Assembly: GCA_900129675.1 (NCBI GenBank)
Contig: FSRD01000001.1
Span: 1,787,501 to 1,851,500 of the forward strand
Source: Bradyrhizobium erythrophlei
Lineage (GTDB): Bacteria; Pseudomonadota; Alphaproteobacteria; Rhizobiales; Xanthobacteraceae
DNA: 64,000 bases
Direction of reading: 5' to 3'
How positions within the stretch are numbered: the stretch's first letter is position 1; every line of letters starts with the position of its first letter. The notes beneath the pieces were generated by a model. It worked only from the letters and a program-made list of their open reading frames with translations. It did no database searches and had not been told where the DNA came from. Shown in pieces: positions 15,703-25,070 of this stretch. The translations under genes were made by a program, and so were the position numbers.

Positions 15703-17016
15703 CTACTTGACGGCGGTGCGCTCAAACTGCCGCAGCATCGCGTTGCCGCGCGACACCGCTGTATCTAGCGCCTCCTTTGCCGACTTCTTGCCGGCGAGCG
15801 CCGCCTCGATCTCTTCGGCAAAGACGTCACGCAGCTGCACCATGCCGCCGAAGCGCAGGCCGCGCGAATTTTCGGTCGGCGGCTTGTTGGTCAATTCCTT
15901 CAGCGGGACTTCGAGGATCGGGTTCTTTTCGTAGAAGCCTTCAGCCTTGGTCTTTTCATAAGCGGCTTTGGTAATCGGCAGATAACCGGATACCTGGTGC
16001 AAATTGGCCTGGCGGTCGGTATCCGACAGGAAGGTGAAGAACTTGGCGATACCCTTGTATTCCTCAGGGCTCTTGCCGCTCATCACCCACAGCGAGGCGC
16101 CGCCAATGATGGAGTTTTGCGGCGCGCCGGTGACATCCGGAAAATACGGCATCGGGATCGCGGTGTAGCTGAACTTCGCGTTCGCCTTGACGTTCGGATA
16201 GAACGCCGATGACGTCATGAACATCGGACATTCGCCCGACGTGAAGCGCCCTTCACCGGTATTGGTGCGCCCGGAATAGTCGTAGCTCTTGTCCTTTTGC
16301 AGCTCGACGATGTTTTCCAGCAGCTTGGTTTCCAGCGGGGTGTTGAATTCGAGCACGGTGTCGAAGCCGTCGAGCCCATTGGCCTTGCTGCCGATCGGTA
16401 CGTTATGCCACGCGGAAAACTGTTCGATCAGGCCCCAGGATCCCCAGGCCGAGGAAAAGCCGCAGGTCGGGCTGGTGGCATGCAGTTTCTTGGCGGCGGC
16501 GAACACCTCCGGCCAGGTCTTCGGCGGCGTGGCGATATCGGCCTTCTTGAGCGCGTCGAGATTGACCCACATCACCATGCTGGACGAATTGAACGGAAAC
16601 GACAGCATGTCGCCCTTGGAGGTCGAGTAGTAACCGGTGATCGCCGGCAGATAGGATTTGGGATCGAAGGTCTCGCCTTGCTGCTTCATCAGTTCGAAAA
16701 CCGGTTTGACGGCGCCCTTGGCTGCCATCATGGTCGCCGTGCCGACCTCGAACACCTGCATGATGCCAGGTGCATTGCCGGCCCGGAACGCCGCGATCCC
16801 GGCGTTGAGCGTATCGGCATAACTTCCCTTGAAAGTCGGGACGATCTTGTAGTCGCTTTGCGAAGCGTTGAAATCATTGGCGAGCTTGACCACGACGTCG
16901 TTGTTCGGGCCGGTCATCGCGTGCCACCACTGAATCTCGGTCACCGCGTGTGCGGGTGTTGCGAGCGCGAGCGTCGCCGCGACTGCCGCAGCAGCGCCGA
17001 ATTGTCGAAAAGCCAT
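15703..17016 (-). CDS. ugpB: sn-glycerol-3-phosphate-binding protein UgpB
   Basis: Periplasmic substrate-binding protein, 437 residues, feeding G3P or glycerophosphodiesters to UgpAEC. Signal peptide MAFRQFGAAAAVAATLALATPAHA, then TEIQWWHAMTGPNNDVV, the family start where the W residue contacts G3P. Family blocks GIMQVFEVGTATMMAAKGAVKPV and FAEEIEAALAGKKSAKEALD are also present. ATG 17016 follows GGGGAGGA with 5-bp spacing; the preceding in-frame TTG is less likely. First gene of ugpBAEC; in relatives the operon responds to phosphate starvation, but no clear Pho box was found here. Confidence 0.94.
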   Translation of the reverse strand: MAFRQFGAAAAVAATLALATPAHAVTEIQWWHAMTGPNNDVVVKLANDFNASQSDYKIVPTFKGSYADTLNAGIAAFRAGNAPGIMQVFEVGTATMMAAKGAVKPVFELMKQQGETFDPKSYLPAITGYYSTSKGDMLSFPFNSSSMVMWVNLDALKKADIATPPKTWPEVFAAAKKLHATSPTCGFSSAWGSWGLIEQFSAWHNVPIGSKANGLDGFDTVLEFNTPLETKLLENIVELQKDKSYDYSGRTNTGEGRFTSGECPMFMTSSAFYPNVKANAKFSYTAIPMPYFPDVTGAPQNSIIGGASLWVMSGKSPEEYKGIAKFFTFLSDTDRQANLHQVSGYLPITKAAYEKTKAEGFYEKNPILEVPLKELTNKPPTENSRGLRFGGMVQLRDVFAEEIEAALAGKKSAKEALDTAVSRGNAMLRQFERTAVK

Positions 17017-17168
17017 CAAATTCCTCCCCTTGGACCGTCATGCCAGTTATTTGCGCTAGCAGCGCGGGATGACGTGCAAATGACCCTATAAACGGGCGCA
17101 GGGTACGGGGGAAGCCGAGCCTAAGGGAAGCAGGAAAATAGGGGAGGGGTCTCTATTCGGCATCCTGG

Positions 17169-17216
17169 GTCCCGGACGCTGTGCACCGTCAAGCGACGCT
17201 GCGCCGCGTCGGGGAC
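17169..17216. repeat. Intergenic palindromic repeat, copy B
   Basis: A degenerate copy of the second hairpin of the element at 3676-3722: GTCCCGGACGCTGTGC then GCGCCGCGTCGGGGAC, with mismatched arms. It lies between ugpB and the CoA-transferase gene, just downstream of the latter's stop. Confidence 0.65.
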
Positions 17217-17228
17217 ACGCTATCGCAC

Positions 17229-18434
17229 TCAGCGCTTCCGCTCAGGCCCGCAGACCACGCCTTTGGCCACCAGGGCATCGATCTCACCCCTTGAATATCC
17301 GAACTCTCCCAGCACCTCGGCCGAGTGCTGCGAAAACTTCGGCGGCGTACGGCGCAGGCTGGGTTTTGTTCGTTCCAGCCGGATCGGGGAGGCGACGCCC
17401 TTGTACCAGTCCTTCTCGATGACATCGCCGCGATGGACGGTGTGCGGATTGGTGAGTGCCTGGTCGATCTTCTGCACCGGACCTGCCGGCAGGCCCGCGG
17501 CGAGCAGGCGATCGCAGAGTGATTCGGCGTCGTGCTGGCTGAACACGGCGGCAAGCTCCTGGCGCAGCGCGTCGCGGTTGGCGATGCGATCCTTGTTGCG
17601 GGCAAAGCGCGTGTCGGTGCCGAGCTCCGGCTTGCCGATCTCCTTGGCGAGCTTGCGGAAGGTGCCGTCATTGCCGACGCCGATGAAGATGTTGTCGGTG
17701 CGGGTCGGAAAGATCGCGTATGGCACGAGATTGGGGTGCTCGTTGCCGGTGAGGCCGGGCGGCCTGCCATGCATGAAATAATTCGCGGTGTGCGGATGCA
17801 TGATGGCAAGGCCGGTCTCGTACAGCGTGGTCTCGAGAAACTGACCGAGGCCGGATCGCTGCCGCTCCGACAGCGCCATCAGAATGCCGATCGCCGCATA
17901 AAGCCCGGTTGAAATGTCCACCAGGGGGACGCCGATCCGCATCGGACCGCTCTCGGGTGAGCCGGTGGCGGCGATCATGCCGGTCATGGCCTGGATGATC
18001 GCGTCATAGCCGGGATTGCCGCCGCGCGGGCCGTCGCCGCCGAAGCCGGAAATCCGGCAATGCACGAGCTTTGGAAATTTCTCGCGCAGCACCTCGTTGC
18101 CGATGCCCCATTTGTCGAGGGTGCCCGGCTTGAAATTCTCGATCAGGACGTCGGCGCTCTCCAGCATCTTCATCAGCACCGCGCGCCCGCCCTCGGAAGC
18201 GAGGTCGAGCCCGATCGAGCGCTTGTTGCGGTTGATGCCGACGAAATAAGCGGCGTCCTCGTCATGGAACGGAGGCCCCCAGTCGCGCACTTCGTCGCCG
18301 GCGGGCGGCTCGACCTTGATGACGTCGGCGCCGTGGTCGGCGAGGATTTGCGTGCAATAGGGGCCGCCGAGCACGCGCGTCAGATCGATCACGCGCAGGC
18401 CGGTCATCGCGCCGGGAGCGGCTGGGGCATTCAT
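17229..18434 (-). CDS. CaiB/BaiF family (class III) CoA-transferase
   Basis: A 401-residue enzyme that moves CoA between carboxylic acids. The N-terminal domain starts GLRVIDLTRVLGGPYCTQILADHGADVIKVEPP, the family signature. The catalytic Asp that forms the acyl-anhydride is in PLVDISTGLYAAIG (about residue 170), and NKRSIGLDL also fits. The C-terminal part has the small domain with LLAAGLPAGPVQKIDQALTNPH. Start ATG 18434 (MNAPAAPG). Substrate not predictable (formyl-, succinyl- and carnitine-CoA users share the fold). It stands alone between repeats and ohr. Confidence 0.9.
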   Translation of the reverse strand: MNAPAAPGAMTGLRVIDLTRVLGGPYCTQILADHGADVIKVEPPAGDEVRDWGPPFHDEDAAYFVGINRNKRSIGLDLASEGGRAVLMKMLESADVLIENFKPGTLDKWGIGNEVLREKFPKLVHCRISGFGGDGPRGGNPGYDAIIQAMTGMIAATGSPESGPMRIGVPLVDISTGLYAAIGILMALSERQRSGLGQFLETTLYETGLAIMHPHTANYFMHGRPPGLTGNEHPNLVPYAIFPTRTDNIFIGVGNDGTFRKLAKEIGKPELGTDTRFARNKDRIANRDALRQELAAVFSQHDAESLCDRLLAAGLPAGPVQKIDQALTNPHTVHRGDVIEKDWYKGVASPIRLERTKPSLRRTPPKFSQHSAEVLGEFGYSRGEIDALVAKGVVCGPERKR

Positions 18435-18612
18435 GGAAACAACCTTCGCTCGAGTGGGATTCTCGTGGAATTCCTGAGCTAGCGGTCTTCCGGCGCGGCA
18501 GCAATGGCTTGGCGCGCGTAGGCGTATGCCGGTGTTGCCATCGAGGCGCGCCGGCCAAATTCCACGTCGCGAAAGGCCCGCCGATTTCTCGGCGGACCAT
18601 TCGGCGCAATCG

Positions 18613-19038
18613 TTACACAACCGTCAGCTTGACATCCACGTTGCCGCGGGTGGCGTTGGAATAGGGGCAAACCTGGTGGGCTTTCTCGACCAGGGCCTCC
18701 GCTTCGGCGCGCGGAACGCCGGGCAGGGCGACGGCGAGGTCGACCGTCAGGCCAAAGCCGCCGGCCGCACGCGGGCCGATGCCCACCGTGGAGGTCACCG
18801 ACGCATCCGCAGGCACCTTCGGGCCGCCCTGGGAAGCCACGAATTTCATCGCGCCGATGAAGCAGGCGGCATAGCCGGCCGCGAACAGCTGCTCGGGATT
18901 GTTGCCGGCGCCGCCGCCGCCGCCGAGTTCCTTCGGGGTGGTGAGTTTGACGTCGAGTGCGCCATCGAGGGTGGCGGCATGGCCATCGCGGCCTCCGGTG
19001 GCCTTGGCGCTGGTCTTGTAGAGCACATTCACGGACAT
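18613..19038 (-). CDS. ohr: Organic hydroperoxide resistance protein Ohr
   Basis: Thiol peroxidase of the Ohr/OsmC family, 141 residues, reducing lipid and other organic peroxides with lipoyl-protein electrons. The reactive pair is Cys59 ([10 protein letters not shown]) and Cys124 ([13 protein letters not shown]), with Arg17 (GGRDGH) and Glu49 (NPEQLFAAG) completing the Ohr-type site. It is divergent from ohrR across an intergenic region with three operator copies, so induced by organic peroxides. Confidence 0.95.
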   Translation of the reverse strand: MSVNVLYKTSAKATGGRDGHAATLDGALDVKLTTPKELGGGGGAGNNPEQLFAAGYAACFIGAMKFVASQGGPKVPADASVTSTVGIGPRAAGGFGLTVDLAVALPGVPRAEAEALVEKAHQVCPYSNATRGNVDVKLTVV

Positions 19039-19074
19039 GGTGATCTCCCTTGTTGCGGTTTCGATGATTATTAT

Positions 19075-19137
19075 ATTGCATGCAATTCAATTGCGCGCAA
19101 TATGAATTATCTGGGCTCACATTTAATTGTTCGCAAT
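19075..19137. promoter_or_regulatory. Triple OhrR operator ATTG-N4-CAAT
   Basis: Three copies of ATTG-N4-CAAT lie in the ohr/ohrR intergenic region: ATTGCATGCAAT (19075-19086) and ATTGCGCGCAAT (19090-19101), both perfect palindromes 15 bp apart, and ATTGTTCGCAAT (19126-19137), which lies in a longer AATTG...CAATT repeat. This region separates the divergent genes. Assignment to OhrR rests on position and on the AATTG-type half-sites of OhrR boxes. Confidence 0.75.
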
Positions 19138-19199
19138 TGAATGCCGGCGCGAGCCGTCCCAGTATGGACCCTAGTTCTATTCGCTGGCGAGGTTGCAAA

Positions 19200-19658
19200 A
19201 TGGCTAGGAAGCAGGCGGCGGACCTGATGCTGCGGCTGGACAATCAAATCTGCTTCGCGATCTATTCCACCGCGCACGCGTTCAACCGCGTCTACAAGCC
19301 ATTGCTTGACCGGCTCGGCCTCACCTATCCGCAATATCTGGTTATGCTGGTGCTGTGGGAACGCGACGACGTGCCGGTCAAGGATATCGGCGAACGGCTG
19401 TTTCTGGATTCCGGCACGCTGACGCCGCTGCTGAAGCGGCTGGAGGCGGCCGATCTCATCAAGCGCACGCGCAGCACCGAGGACGAGCGGCAGGTGCTGA
19501 TCGCGCTGACGTCGCAGGGTCAGGCGCTTCGGGAAAAGGCCCGGAGCGTGCCGCAGTCGATCCTCGCCGCCTCGGCGTGCTCGATCGGCGAACTGTCGGC
19601 GATGAAGAACGAGATCGTCGCGCTACGCGATAGGCTGAATGCGGTGTTGGGGGAGTAG
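19200..19658 (+). CDS. ohrR: Organic peroxide sensor OhrR (MarR family)
   Basis: A 152-residue MarR-type repressor inactivated when its N-terminal Cys is oxidised. The sensing Cys18 is in [44 protein letters not shown], the OhrR signature that also has the Tyr residues that hydrogen-bond it. The winged helix is [42 protein letters not shown]. Start ATG 19200 chosen; earlier in-frame codons overlap the operator region. It has one further Cys (SACSI), near the position of the resolving Cys of two-Cys OhrRs. Confidence 0.93.
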   Translation: MARKQAADLMLRLDNQICFAIYSTAHAFNRVYKPLLDRLGLTYPQYLVMLVLWERDDVPVKDIGERLFLDSGTLTPLLKRLEAADLIKRTRSTEDERQVLIALTSQGQALREKARSVPQSILAASACSIGELSAMKNEIVALRDRLNAVLGE

Positions 19659-19752
19659 GGGGAGGCGAAAGGATCAGAGGCGCTTTTTCGCGAATGCCCG
19701 GCCGGAGGGGACTTGCCGAGGCCCGCCGTCGCCCTTCGGGCTATGGCGCGGC

Positions 19753-19825
19753 AGCCTTCGCTTGCTTCGCTACGATAGACTTCGGCGTGGCTTGCCGAGC
19801 TGTAGCTTGCGAAGCAAGCGAAGGC

Positions 19826-19826
<1 letters not shown>
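19753..19826. repeat. Inverted repeat next to tRNA-Ala
   Basis: Eighteen-base perfect arms, AGCCTTCGCTTGCTTCGC (19753-19770) and its complement (19809-19826), separated by 38 bases; the right arm reaches the last base of the tRNA CCA end. Non-coding and at a tRNA 3' end, where small elements often settle. Confidence 0.7.
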
Positions 19827-19901
<75 letters not shown>

Positions 19902-19917
19902 TTAACTCGACTATTTT

Positions 19918-19963
19918 AGCACGATCTTTTCGGAAAAGCGGTTGCCACTTTTCCGGATCATGC
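19918..19963. repeat. REP-like palindrome
   Basis: An imperfect inverted repeat in which AGCACGATCTTTTCGGAAAA pairs with TTTTCCGGATCATGCT. The right half recurs at 30058-30090 (ATGATCCGGAAAAGCGGG). It lies between tRNA-Ala and the FYDLN-type gene. Confidence 0.65.
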
Positions 19964-20022
19964 TGCCCGCACGCCTTGAGCGACGCGCGGGGCAGAACCC
20001 AGAACACAGTTCAGGGCTGATC

Positions 20023-20445
20023 TCAAGTCTCTTCGTCGCCACCGACGTCCCCAATGATATCGGTGACGTCCTCGTCGCCTTCTTCCTCGTCGGGGATGAA
20101 GGTCGAGTCGTCGTCGTCATCGTCTTCGATGGTCTCGTCGATCTCGATATCGTCTTCCGATTCGGGAACGACGGCCTTGACCTTGCCGGTATTCTCCTCG
20201 GCATCGGCCTCTTCCAGCGAGACCAATTCCTCGGCCTCGGCGGGCTCCGGCACATCGGCGGCGGTGGCGGCCGATGCGGCGGCGGCGCGCGCGGCATCGC
20301 CACGGGCGGCCCGCGGCGGCGCGATCGGCGCAATCGGCACCACTTCGCCGGTGTAGGGCGAGATCACCGGACTCTTGTTCAAGTCGTAGAATTTCTTACC
20401 CGTCGTCGGGCAAATACGTTTGGTTCCGAGATCGGATTTGGCCAC
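20023..20445 (-). CDS. TIGR02300-type acidic protein (FYDLN domain)
   Basis: A 140-residue alphaproteobacterial protein of unknown function. The N-terminus, AKSDLGTKRICPTTGKKFYDLNKSPVISPYTGEVVP, is the conserved segment that gives the family its FYDLN name. It looks like a degenerate zinc-ribbon (one Cys, P-x-T-G-K). The rest is Ala-rich then extremely acidic (DDDDDD, DEEEGDED), probably disordered. The start is GTG 20445, with AGGA upstream; an ATG frame upstream gives an unrelated-looking leader. Convergent with nothing; it points away from aroA. Confidence 0.85.
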   Translation of the reverse strand: MAKSDLGTKRICPTTGKKFYDLNKSPVISPYTGEVVPIAPIAPPRAARGDAARAAAASAATAADVPEPAEAEELVSLEEADAEENTGKVKAVVPESEDDIEIDETIEDDDDDDSTFIPDEEEGDEDVTDIIGDVGGDEET

Positions 20446-20589
20446 GTGTGCAATCCTGGGGATTTCTGAAAAACGGTGCTTCACTTGGCTAGTTGAGGGG
20501 CTGCTGTCAATAGCGCTTTGCAGGCATTTGCTGGCCGCGTGACGCCGTGTGGCCCATGTGATACTGCCGCCGGCGCAGAGGACACAATC

Positions 20590-21939
20590 TTGACCCATTC
20601 AGACGACCTTGCAGCCGCCCCGACCCCGCTCGAATCCCGCTCCAGCGGCCCCCTGACCGGAAAAGTCCGAGTTCCCGGCGACAAGTCGATTTCGCACCGT
20701 GCCCTGATCCTCGGGGCGCTTGCGGTCGGCGAAACCCGCATCTCCGGCCTGCTTGAGGGCGAAGACGTGCTCAACACCGCCAAATCCATGCGGGCGCTGG
20801 GGGCGAAGGTGGATCGGACCGGCCCGTTTGCCTGGTCGGTACGGGGCGTGGGCGTGGCCGGCTTCGCCGAGCCGGCCACGGCGCTGGATTTCGGCAATTC
20901 CGGCACTGGATGCCGCCTGGTGATGGGGGCGGTGGCCGGTTGCCCGATTACCGCGGTTTTCGACGGCGATGCCTCGCTGCGCACGCGGCCGATGCGGCGG
21001 ATCCTCGACCCCCTGGAATTGATGGGCGCCAGGGCCGGCGAAGCCAATGAGGGCGGCCGTCTGCCGCTGACGCTGCACGGTGCGCGCGATCCGGTGCCGA
21101 TTCTCTACCGGACGCCGGTGGCGTCGGCGCAGATCAAATCGGCGGTGCTGCTGGCGGGATTGGCCGCGCCCGGCGTCACCACCGTGATCGAGCAGGAAGC
21201 CAGCCGCGACCACACCGAGCTGATGCTGAAGCATTTCGGCGCCCGGATCGTCTCGACCGCGGAAGGCAGCCACGGCCGCCGGATCGCGCTCACCGGGCAG
21301 CCCGAACTGCACGGCGCTGAAATCGTGGTGCCCGCGGATCCCTCCTCGGCCGCGTTCCCGATCGTGGCGGCGCTGATCGTCGAGGGCTCCGACATCGTAT
21401 TCTCCGATGTCATGACCAATCCGCTGCGCACCGGCCTGTTCACGACCCTGCGCGAGATGGGCGCTTCGATCGAGGAAAGCGAACTGCGCGGCGATGCCGG
21501 CGAACCGATGGCGCAGCTGCGCGTGCGCGCCTCGAAACTGCGCGGCGTCGAGGTGCCGCCGGAACGCGCGCCTTCGATGATCGACGAATATCTGGTGCTG
21601 GCGGTGGCGGCGTCGTTTGCCGAAGGCACCACCATCATGCGCGGCCTGAAGGAATTGCGCGTCAAGGAATCGGACCGGCTGGAGGCGACCGCCGATATGC
21701 TGCGCGTCAACGGCGTCAAGGTCGAGATATCCGGCGACGATTTGATCGTCGAAGGCCGGGGACACGTGCCCGGCGCCGGCCTCGTCGCCACCCACATGGA
21801 CCATCGCATCGCGATGTCGGCGCTGGTGATGGGGCTCGCATCCGAGGCGCCGGTCAAGGTCGACGACACCGCCTTCATCGCCACCTCATTTCCGGATTTC
21901 ATTCCAATGATGCGCTCGCTCGGCGCGGAGTTTTCATGA
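20590..21939 (+). CDS. aroA: 3-phosphoshikimate 1-carboxyvinyltransferase (EPSP synthase)
   Basis: Sixth step of the shikimate pathway: joins PEP to shikimate-3-phosphate. It has 449 residues in two domains. Motifs: [73 protein letters not shown], and EELR-type [11 protein letters not shown]. Several of these match class II (CP4-type) enzymes more than E. coli AroA, but the loop has Gly where CP4 has Ala. The start is TTG 20590 (MTHSDD), with AGAGGA 9 bp upstream. The stop overlaps cmk by 4 bp. Confidence 0.94.
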   Translation: MTHSDDLAAAPTPLESRSSGPLTGKVRVPGDKSISHRALILGALAVGETRISGLLEGEDVLNTAKSMRALGAKVDRTGPFAWSVRGVGVAGFAEPATALDFGNSGTGCRLVMGAVAGCPITAVFDGDASLRTRPMRRILDPLELMGARAGEANEGGRLPLTLHGARDPVPILYRTPVASAQIKSAVLLAGLAAPGVTTVIEQEASRDHTELMLKHFGARIVSTAEGSHGRRIALTGQPELHGAEIVVPADPSSAAFPIVAALIVEGSDIVFSDVMTNPLRTGLFTTLREMGASIEESELRGDAGEPMAQLRVRASKLRGVEVPPERAPSMIDEYLVLAVAASFAEGTTIMRGLKELRVKESDRLEATADMLRVNGVKVEISGDDLIVEGRGHVPGAGLVATHMDHRIAMSALVMGLASEAPVKVDDTAFIATSFPDFIPMMRSLGAEFS

Positions 21940-22565
21940 TCATCGCCATCGACGGACCGGCCGCATCCGGCAAGGGCACGCTGGGAAAACGGCTTGCCAA
22001 GCACTACGGCTATCGCCACCTCGACACCGGGGTGATCTACCGCGCCGTCGCCAAGGCGCTGCTGGATGCCGGCGCCGACCTCACCAACGAGGTGATCGCG
22101 GTCTCCGCGGCACTTGAGCTCGATCCGGAAAAGTTCGGCAATCCGGCGCTGAAAACCCAGGCGGTGGGTGACGCCGCCTCGGTGGTTTCGGCGATCCCGA
22201 AAGTGCGGGAAGTGCTGCTGAATTTTCAGCGCCAGTTCGCCGCCGATCCGCCGGGCGCGGTGCTCGACGGCCGCGACATCGGGACCGTGATCTGCCCGCA
22301 TGCCGATGTGAAGATTTTTGTGGTGGCCGATCCGCACGTCCGCGCGCGGCGCCGGACGCTGGAAGCCCGCGCCCGCGGCGAAGAGGCCGACGAGGCCCTG
22401 GTGCTGGCCGATATTCTCAAGCGCGACGAACGCGACCGCAATCGCGCGGTCGCGCCCTTGAGGCCGGCCCCCGACGCGCACACGCTCGACAACTCAAACC
22501 TCGATATCGAGGCAGGCGTGCGTGCCGCTATCGCGATCGTGGAGGCGGTCCGCGCAGCACGCTAG
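21936..22565 (+). CDS. cmk: Cytidylate kinase
   Basis: Phosphorylates CMP and dCMP with ATP. It has 209 residues: P-loop [18 protein letters not shown] at the N-terminus, the CMP-binding region [35 protein letters not shown], and lid [13 protein letters not shown] with the closing D-R-D-x-x-R ([15 protein letters not shown]). ATG overlaps the aroA stop (ATGA), so the two are translationally coupled; rpsA follows after about 700 bp, the widespread aroA-cmk-rpsA order. Confidence 0.95.
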   Translation: MIIAIDGPAASGKGTLGKRLAKHYGYRHLDTGVIYRAVAKALLDAGADLTNEVIAVSAALELDPEKFGNPALKTQAVGDAASVVSAIPKVREVLLNFQRQFAADPPGAVLDGRDIGTVICPHADVKIFVVADPHVRARRRTLEARARGEEADEALVLADILKRDERDRNRAVAPLRPAPDAHTLDNSNLDIEAGVRAAIAIVEAVRAAR

Positions 22566-22618
22566 GACGCTACGCGAGGCCTCGGACCAGGTCAGTTTAG
22601 TTCTTGCTAGTTCTTGGA

Positions 22619-22786
22619 TCAGTTCTTGGACCAATAGCGGTCGAACGGCAGTTCCTGGTCGGCCATGGTCACGACCGGCTGGGCGGCAGAGATGGTGCGC
22701 ATGGACTCGGCAGCGCGCGGCATAGCGGCAATGGCGCTGCCGACGGTCAGAACGGCGACGGCGGTCAGGACAATAAAGCTCTTCAT
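22619..22786 (-). CDS. Small secreted protein of unknown function (55 aa)
   Basis: A short gene between cmk and rpsA on the opposite strand. It starts ATG 22786 with an excellent GGGGGA ribosome site and encodes a signal peptide (MKSFIVLTAVAVLTVGSAIAA) followed by about 34 residues, MPRAAESMRTISAAQPVVTM then ADQELPFDRYWSKN. The mature part is small, without Cys, and ends in an aromatic/charged tail. Codon use is GC-rich like the neighbours, so it is probably real. No family recognised. Downstream (22600-22625) the motif AGTTCTTG occurs three times in tandem. Confidence 0.7.
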   Translation of the reverse strand: MKSFIVLTAVAVLTVGSAIAAMPRAAESMRTISAAQPVVTMADQELPFDRYWSKN

Positions 22787-23285
22787 GGTATTCCCCCTGT
22801 TTTAATTGAACGGTGCCATTGTGTGGGGGACTGCTTAAGGCCGGGTTCCATGGAAGGCCTCGACGGAGCCTTTCGCGCAATGCGGTCAACAACCCGTTGA
22901 AACGTCGATTTGTCGTCCCGGCGTTCAGTCCCCGTCAGCCTTAAAGCCCCGTAAATCAAGCATTTCCGGCTTGCCGAAAATGGCCGTGGGCGCTATATCC
23001 CAGCCATCCGGGCCGCCATCGATGAGATCAGGGCTGTCCGAGCGGGCCGGCAGGAGGTTTGAACCCCTGCCGTCATTGGAGGAAAGCCCGCTCCAGGTTC
23101 TTGAAGTCGATACGCTCGTTTCAGGCTCCGGATAAAATCAACGTACCGAACGTGCAGGCATGCTGCCGGCCCGCTTTTGCGATTTGTCGCAAACAGCGGT
23201 CGTCAGGGTTTGCGGAACCCTGACACTTCACGCGCGATACGCCCTTTAACCCGAAAAGCCGGCGATACCCGCATCTGGAGAACAT
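22787..23285 (+). promoter_or_regulatory. rpsA upstream region (499 bp): promoter and leader hairpins
   Basis: No credible gene. A sigma-70-like promoter is visible: TTGCCG (22971-22976), then 17 bp, TATATC (22994-22999). The resulting leader of about 280 nt holds GGCAGG...CCTGCC near 23049-23073, TTGCGATTTGTCGCAA (23177-23192), and GTCAGGGTT-TGCGG-AACCCTGAC (23202-23224, 9-bp perfect stem), then the Shine-Dalgarno GGAG before the rpsA ATG. S1 represses its own mRNA through leader hairpins in enterobacteria; a similar role here is only a guess. Confidence 0.5.
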
Positions 23286-24986
23286 ATGGCTTCGACCGCT
23301 GCTTCTTATAATCCTACCCGCGACGATTTCGCTGCGATGCTGGACGAGTCCTTCGCCGGCGGCAATTTGCAGGAAAGCTCCGTCATCAAGGGCAAGGTAG
23401 TTGCAATTGAAAAGGACATGGCCGTCATCGACGTCGGCCTCAAGACCGAAGGCCGCGTGGCGCTGCGCGAGTTCGCAGGACCCGGCCGCGAAAGCGATCT
23501 CAAGGTCGGCGACGAGGTCGAGGTGTTCCTCGACAGGATCGAAAATGCGCTCGGCGAAGCCGTGCTGTCGCGCGACAAGGCGCGCCGCGAGGAAAGCTGG
23601 GGCAAGCTCGAGAAGGCCTTCAACAACAACGAGAAGGTCCACGGCGTCATCTTCAACCAGGTCAAGGGCGGCTTCACCGTCGACCTCGACGGCGCGGTCG
23701 CCTTCCTGCCGCGTTCGCAGGTCGACATCCGTCCGATCCGCGACGTCGCACCCCTGATGAACAACTCGCAGCCGTTCCAGATCCTCAAGATGGATCGCCG
23801 CCGCGGCAACATCGTGGTGTCGCGCCGCACGGTTCTCGAAGAGACCCGCGCCGAGCAGCGCCAGGAGTTGGTGCAGAACCTCGAAGAGGGTCAGGTGATC
23901 GACGGCGTGGTCAAGAACATCACCGATTACGGTGCGTTCGTTGACCTCGGCGGCATCGACGGCCTGTTGCACGTCACCGATATCGCCTGGCGCCGGGTCA
24001 ATCACCCGACCGAGGTCCTGACCATCGGCCAGACCGTCAAGGTCAAGATCATCAAGATCAACCACGAGACCCACCGTATTTCGCTCGGCATGAAGCAGTT
24101 GCTGGACGATCCGTGGCAGGGCATCGAGGCCAAGTACCCGCTGAACGCGCGCTTCACCGGCCGCGTCACCAACATCACCGACTACGGCGCGTTCGTCGAA
24201 CTGGAGCCGGGCATCGAAGGCCTGATCCACGTCTCGGAAATGTCGTGGACCAAGAAGAACATGCACCCGGGCAAGATCGTTTCGACCTCGCAGGAAGTCG
24301 AAGTCCAGGTCCTGGAAGTCGATTCGGTCAAGCGCCGGATTTCGCTCGGCCTCAAGCAGACCATGCGCAATCCCTGGGAAGTGTTCGTGGAGAAGTTCCC
24401 GGTCGGCTCGACTGTCGAAGGCGAGGTCAAGAACAAGACCGAGTTCGGTCTGTTCCTCGGTCTCGAAGGCGACGTCGACGGCATGGTCCATCTGTCCGAC
24501 CTCGACTGGAAGCTTCCGGGCGAGCAGGTGATCGACAACTTCAAGAAGGGCGACATGGTCAAGGCCGTGGTGCTCGACGTCGATGTCGAGAAGGAGCGCA
24601 TCTCGCTCGGCGTCAAGCAGCTCGAAGGCGACCCCTTCGCCGAGCCTGGCGACGTCAAGAAGGGCGCGGTCGTGACCTGCGAAGTGCTCGAAGTGAAGGA
24701 AGCCGGCATCGAGGTGAAGATCTCGGGCACCGACTTCACCACCTTCATCAAGCGCTCCGAACTGGCCCGCGATCGCAACGATCAGCGCGCCGAACGCTTT
24801 GCGGTTGGCGAGAAGGTCGATGCGCGGGTGATCCAGTTCGACAAGAAGGCCCGCAAGGTGCAGGTCTCGATCAAGGCGCTGGAAGTTGCCGAAGAGAAGG
24901 AAGCCATCGCGCAGTATGGCTCCTCCGATTCGGGGGCGACGCTGGGCGATATTCTCGGCACCGCGCTCAAGAACCGCGACAAGTAA
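23286..24986 (+). CDS. rpsA: 30S ribosomal protein S1
   Basis: RNA-binding protein that brings mRNAs to the 30S subunit. It has 566 residues and six S1 (OB-fold) repeats, starting about residues 37, 120, 206, 291, 378 and 465. The third to fifth have the clear KNITDYGAFVDLGGIDGLLHVTDIAW / TNITDYGAFVELEPGIEGLIHVSEMSW pattern. The C-terminal tail KEAIAQYGSSDSGATLGDILGTAL is typical of alphaproteobacterial S1. GGAG precedes ATG 23286 by 6 bp. It is followed by a strong terminator. Confidence 0.97.
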   Translation: MASTAASYNPTRDDFAAMLDESFAGGNLQESSVIKGKVVAIEKDMAVIDVGLKTEGRVALREFAGPGRESDLKVGDEVEVFLDRIENALGEAVLSRDKARREESWGKLEKAFNNNEKVHGVIFNQVKGGFTVDLDGAVAFLPRSQVDIRPIRDVAPLMNNSQPFQILKMDRRRGNIVVSRRTVLEETRAEQRQELVQNLEEGQVIDGVVKNITDYGAFVDLGGIDGLLHVTDIAWRRVNHPTEVLTIGQTVKVKIIKINHETHRISLGMKQLLDDPWQGIEAKYPLNARFTGRVTNITDYGAFVELEPGIEGLIHVSEMSWTKKNMHPGKIVSTSQEVEVQVLEVDSVKRRISLGLKQTMRNPWEVFVEKFPVGSTVEGEVKNKTEFGLFLGLEGDVDGMVHLSDLDWKLPGEQVIDNFKKGDMVKAVVLDVDVEKERISLGVKQLEGDPFAEPGDVKKGAVVTCEVLEVKEAGIEVKISGTDFTTFIKRSELARDRNDQRAERFAVGEKVDARVIQFDKKARKVQVSIKALEVAEEKEAIAQYGSSDSGATLGDILGTALKNRDK

Positions 24987-25014
24987 GCTTACGCTTTCCT
25001 GGTTACCATCAATC

Positions 25015-25046
25015 GGGCCCCGGTTTCGACCGGGGCCCTTTTTTTT
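25015..25046 (+). terminator. Rho-independent terminator of rpsA
   Basis: Perfect 10-bp stem GGGCCCCGGT / ACCGGGGCCC closed by a TTCG tetraloop (25025-25028) and followed by eight T residues. It lies 28 bp after the rpsA stop. The clearest intrinsic terminator of the window. Confidence 0.95.
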
Positions 25047-25070
25047 GTTGCCGGATAACAGAACTCTCGT

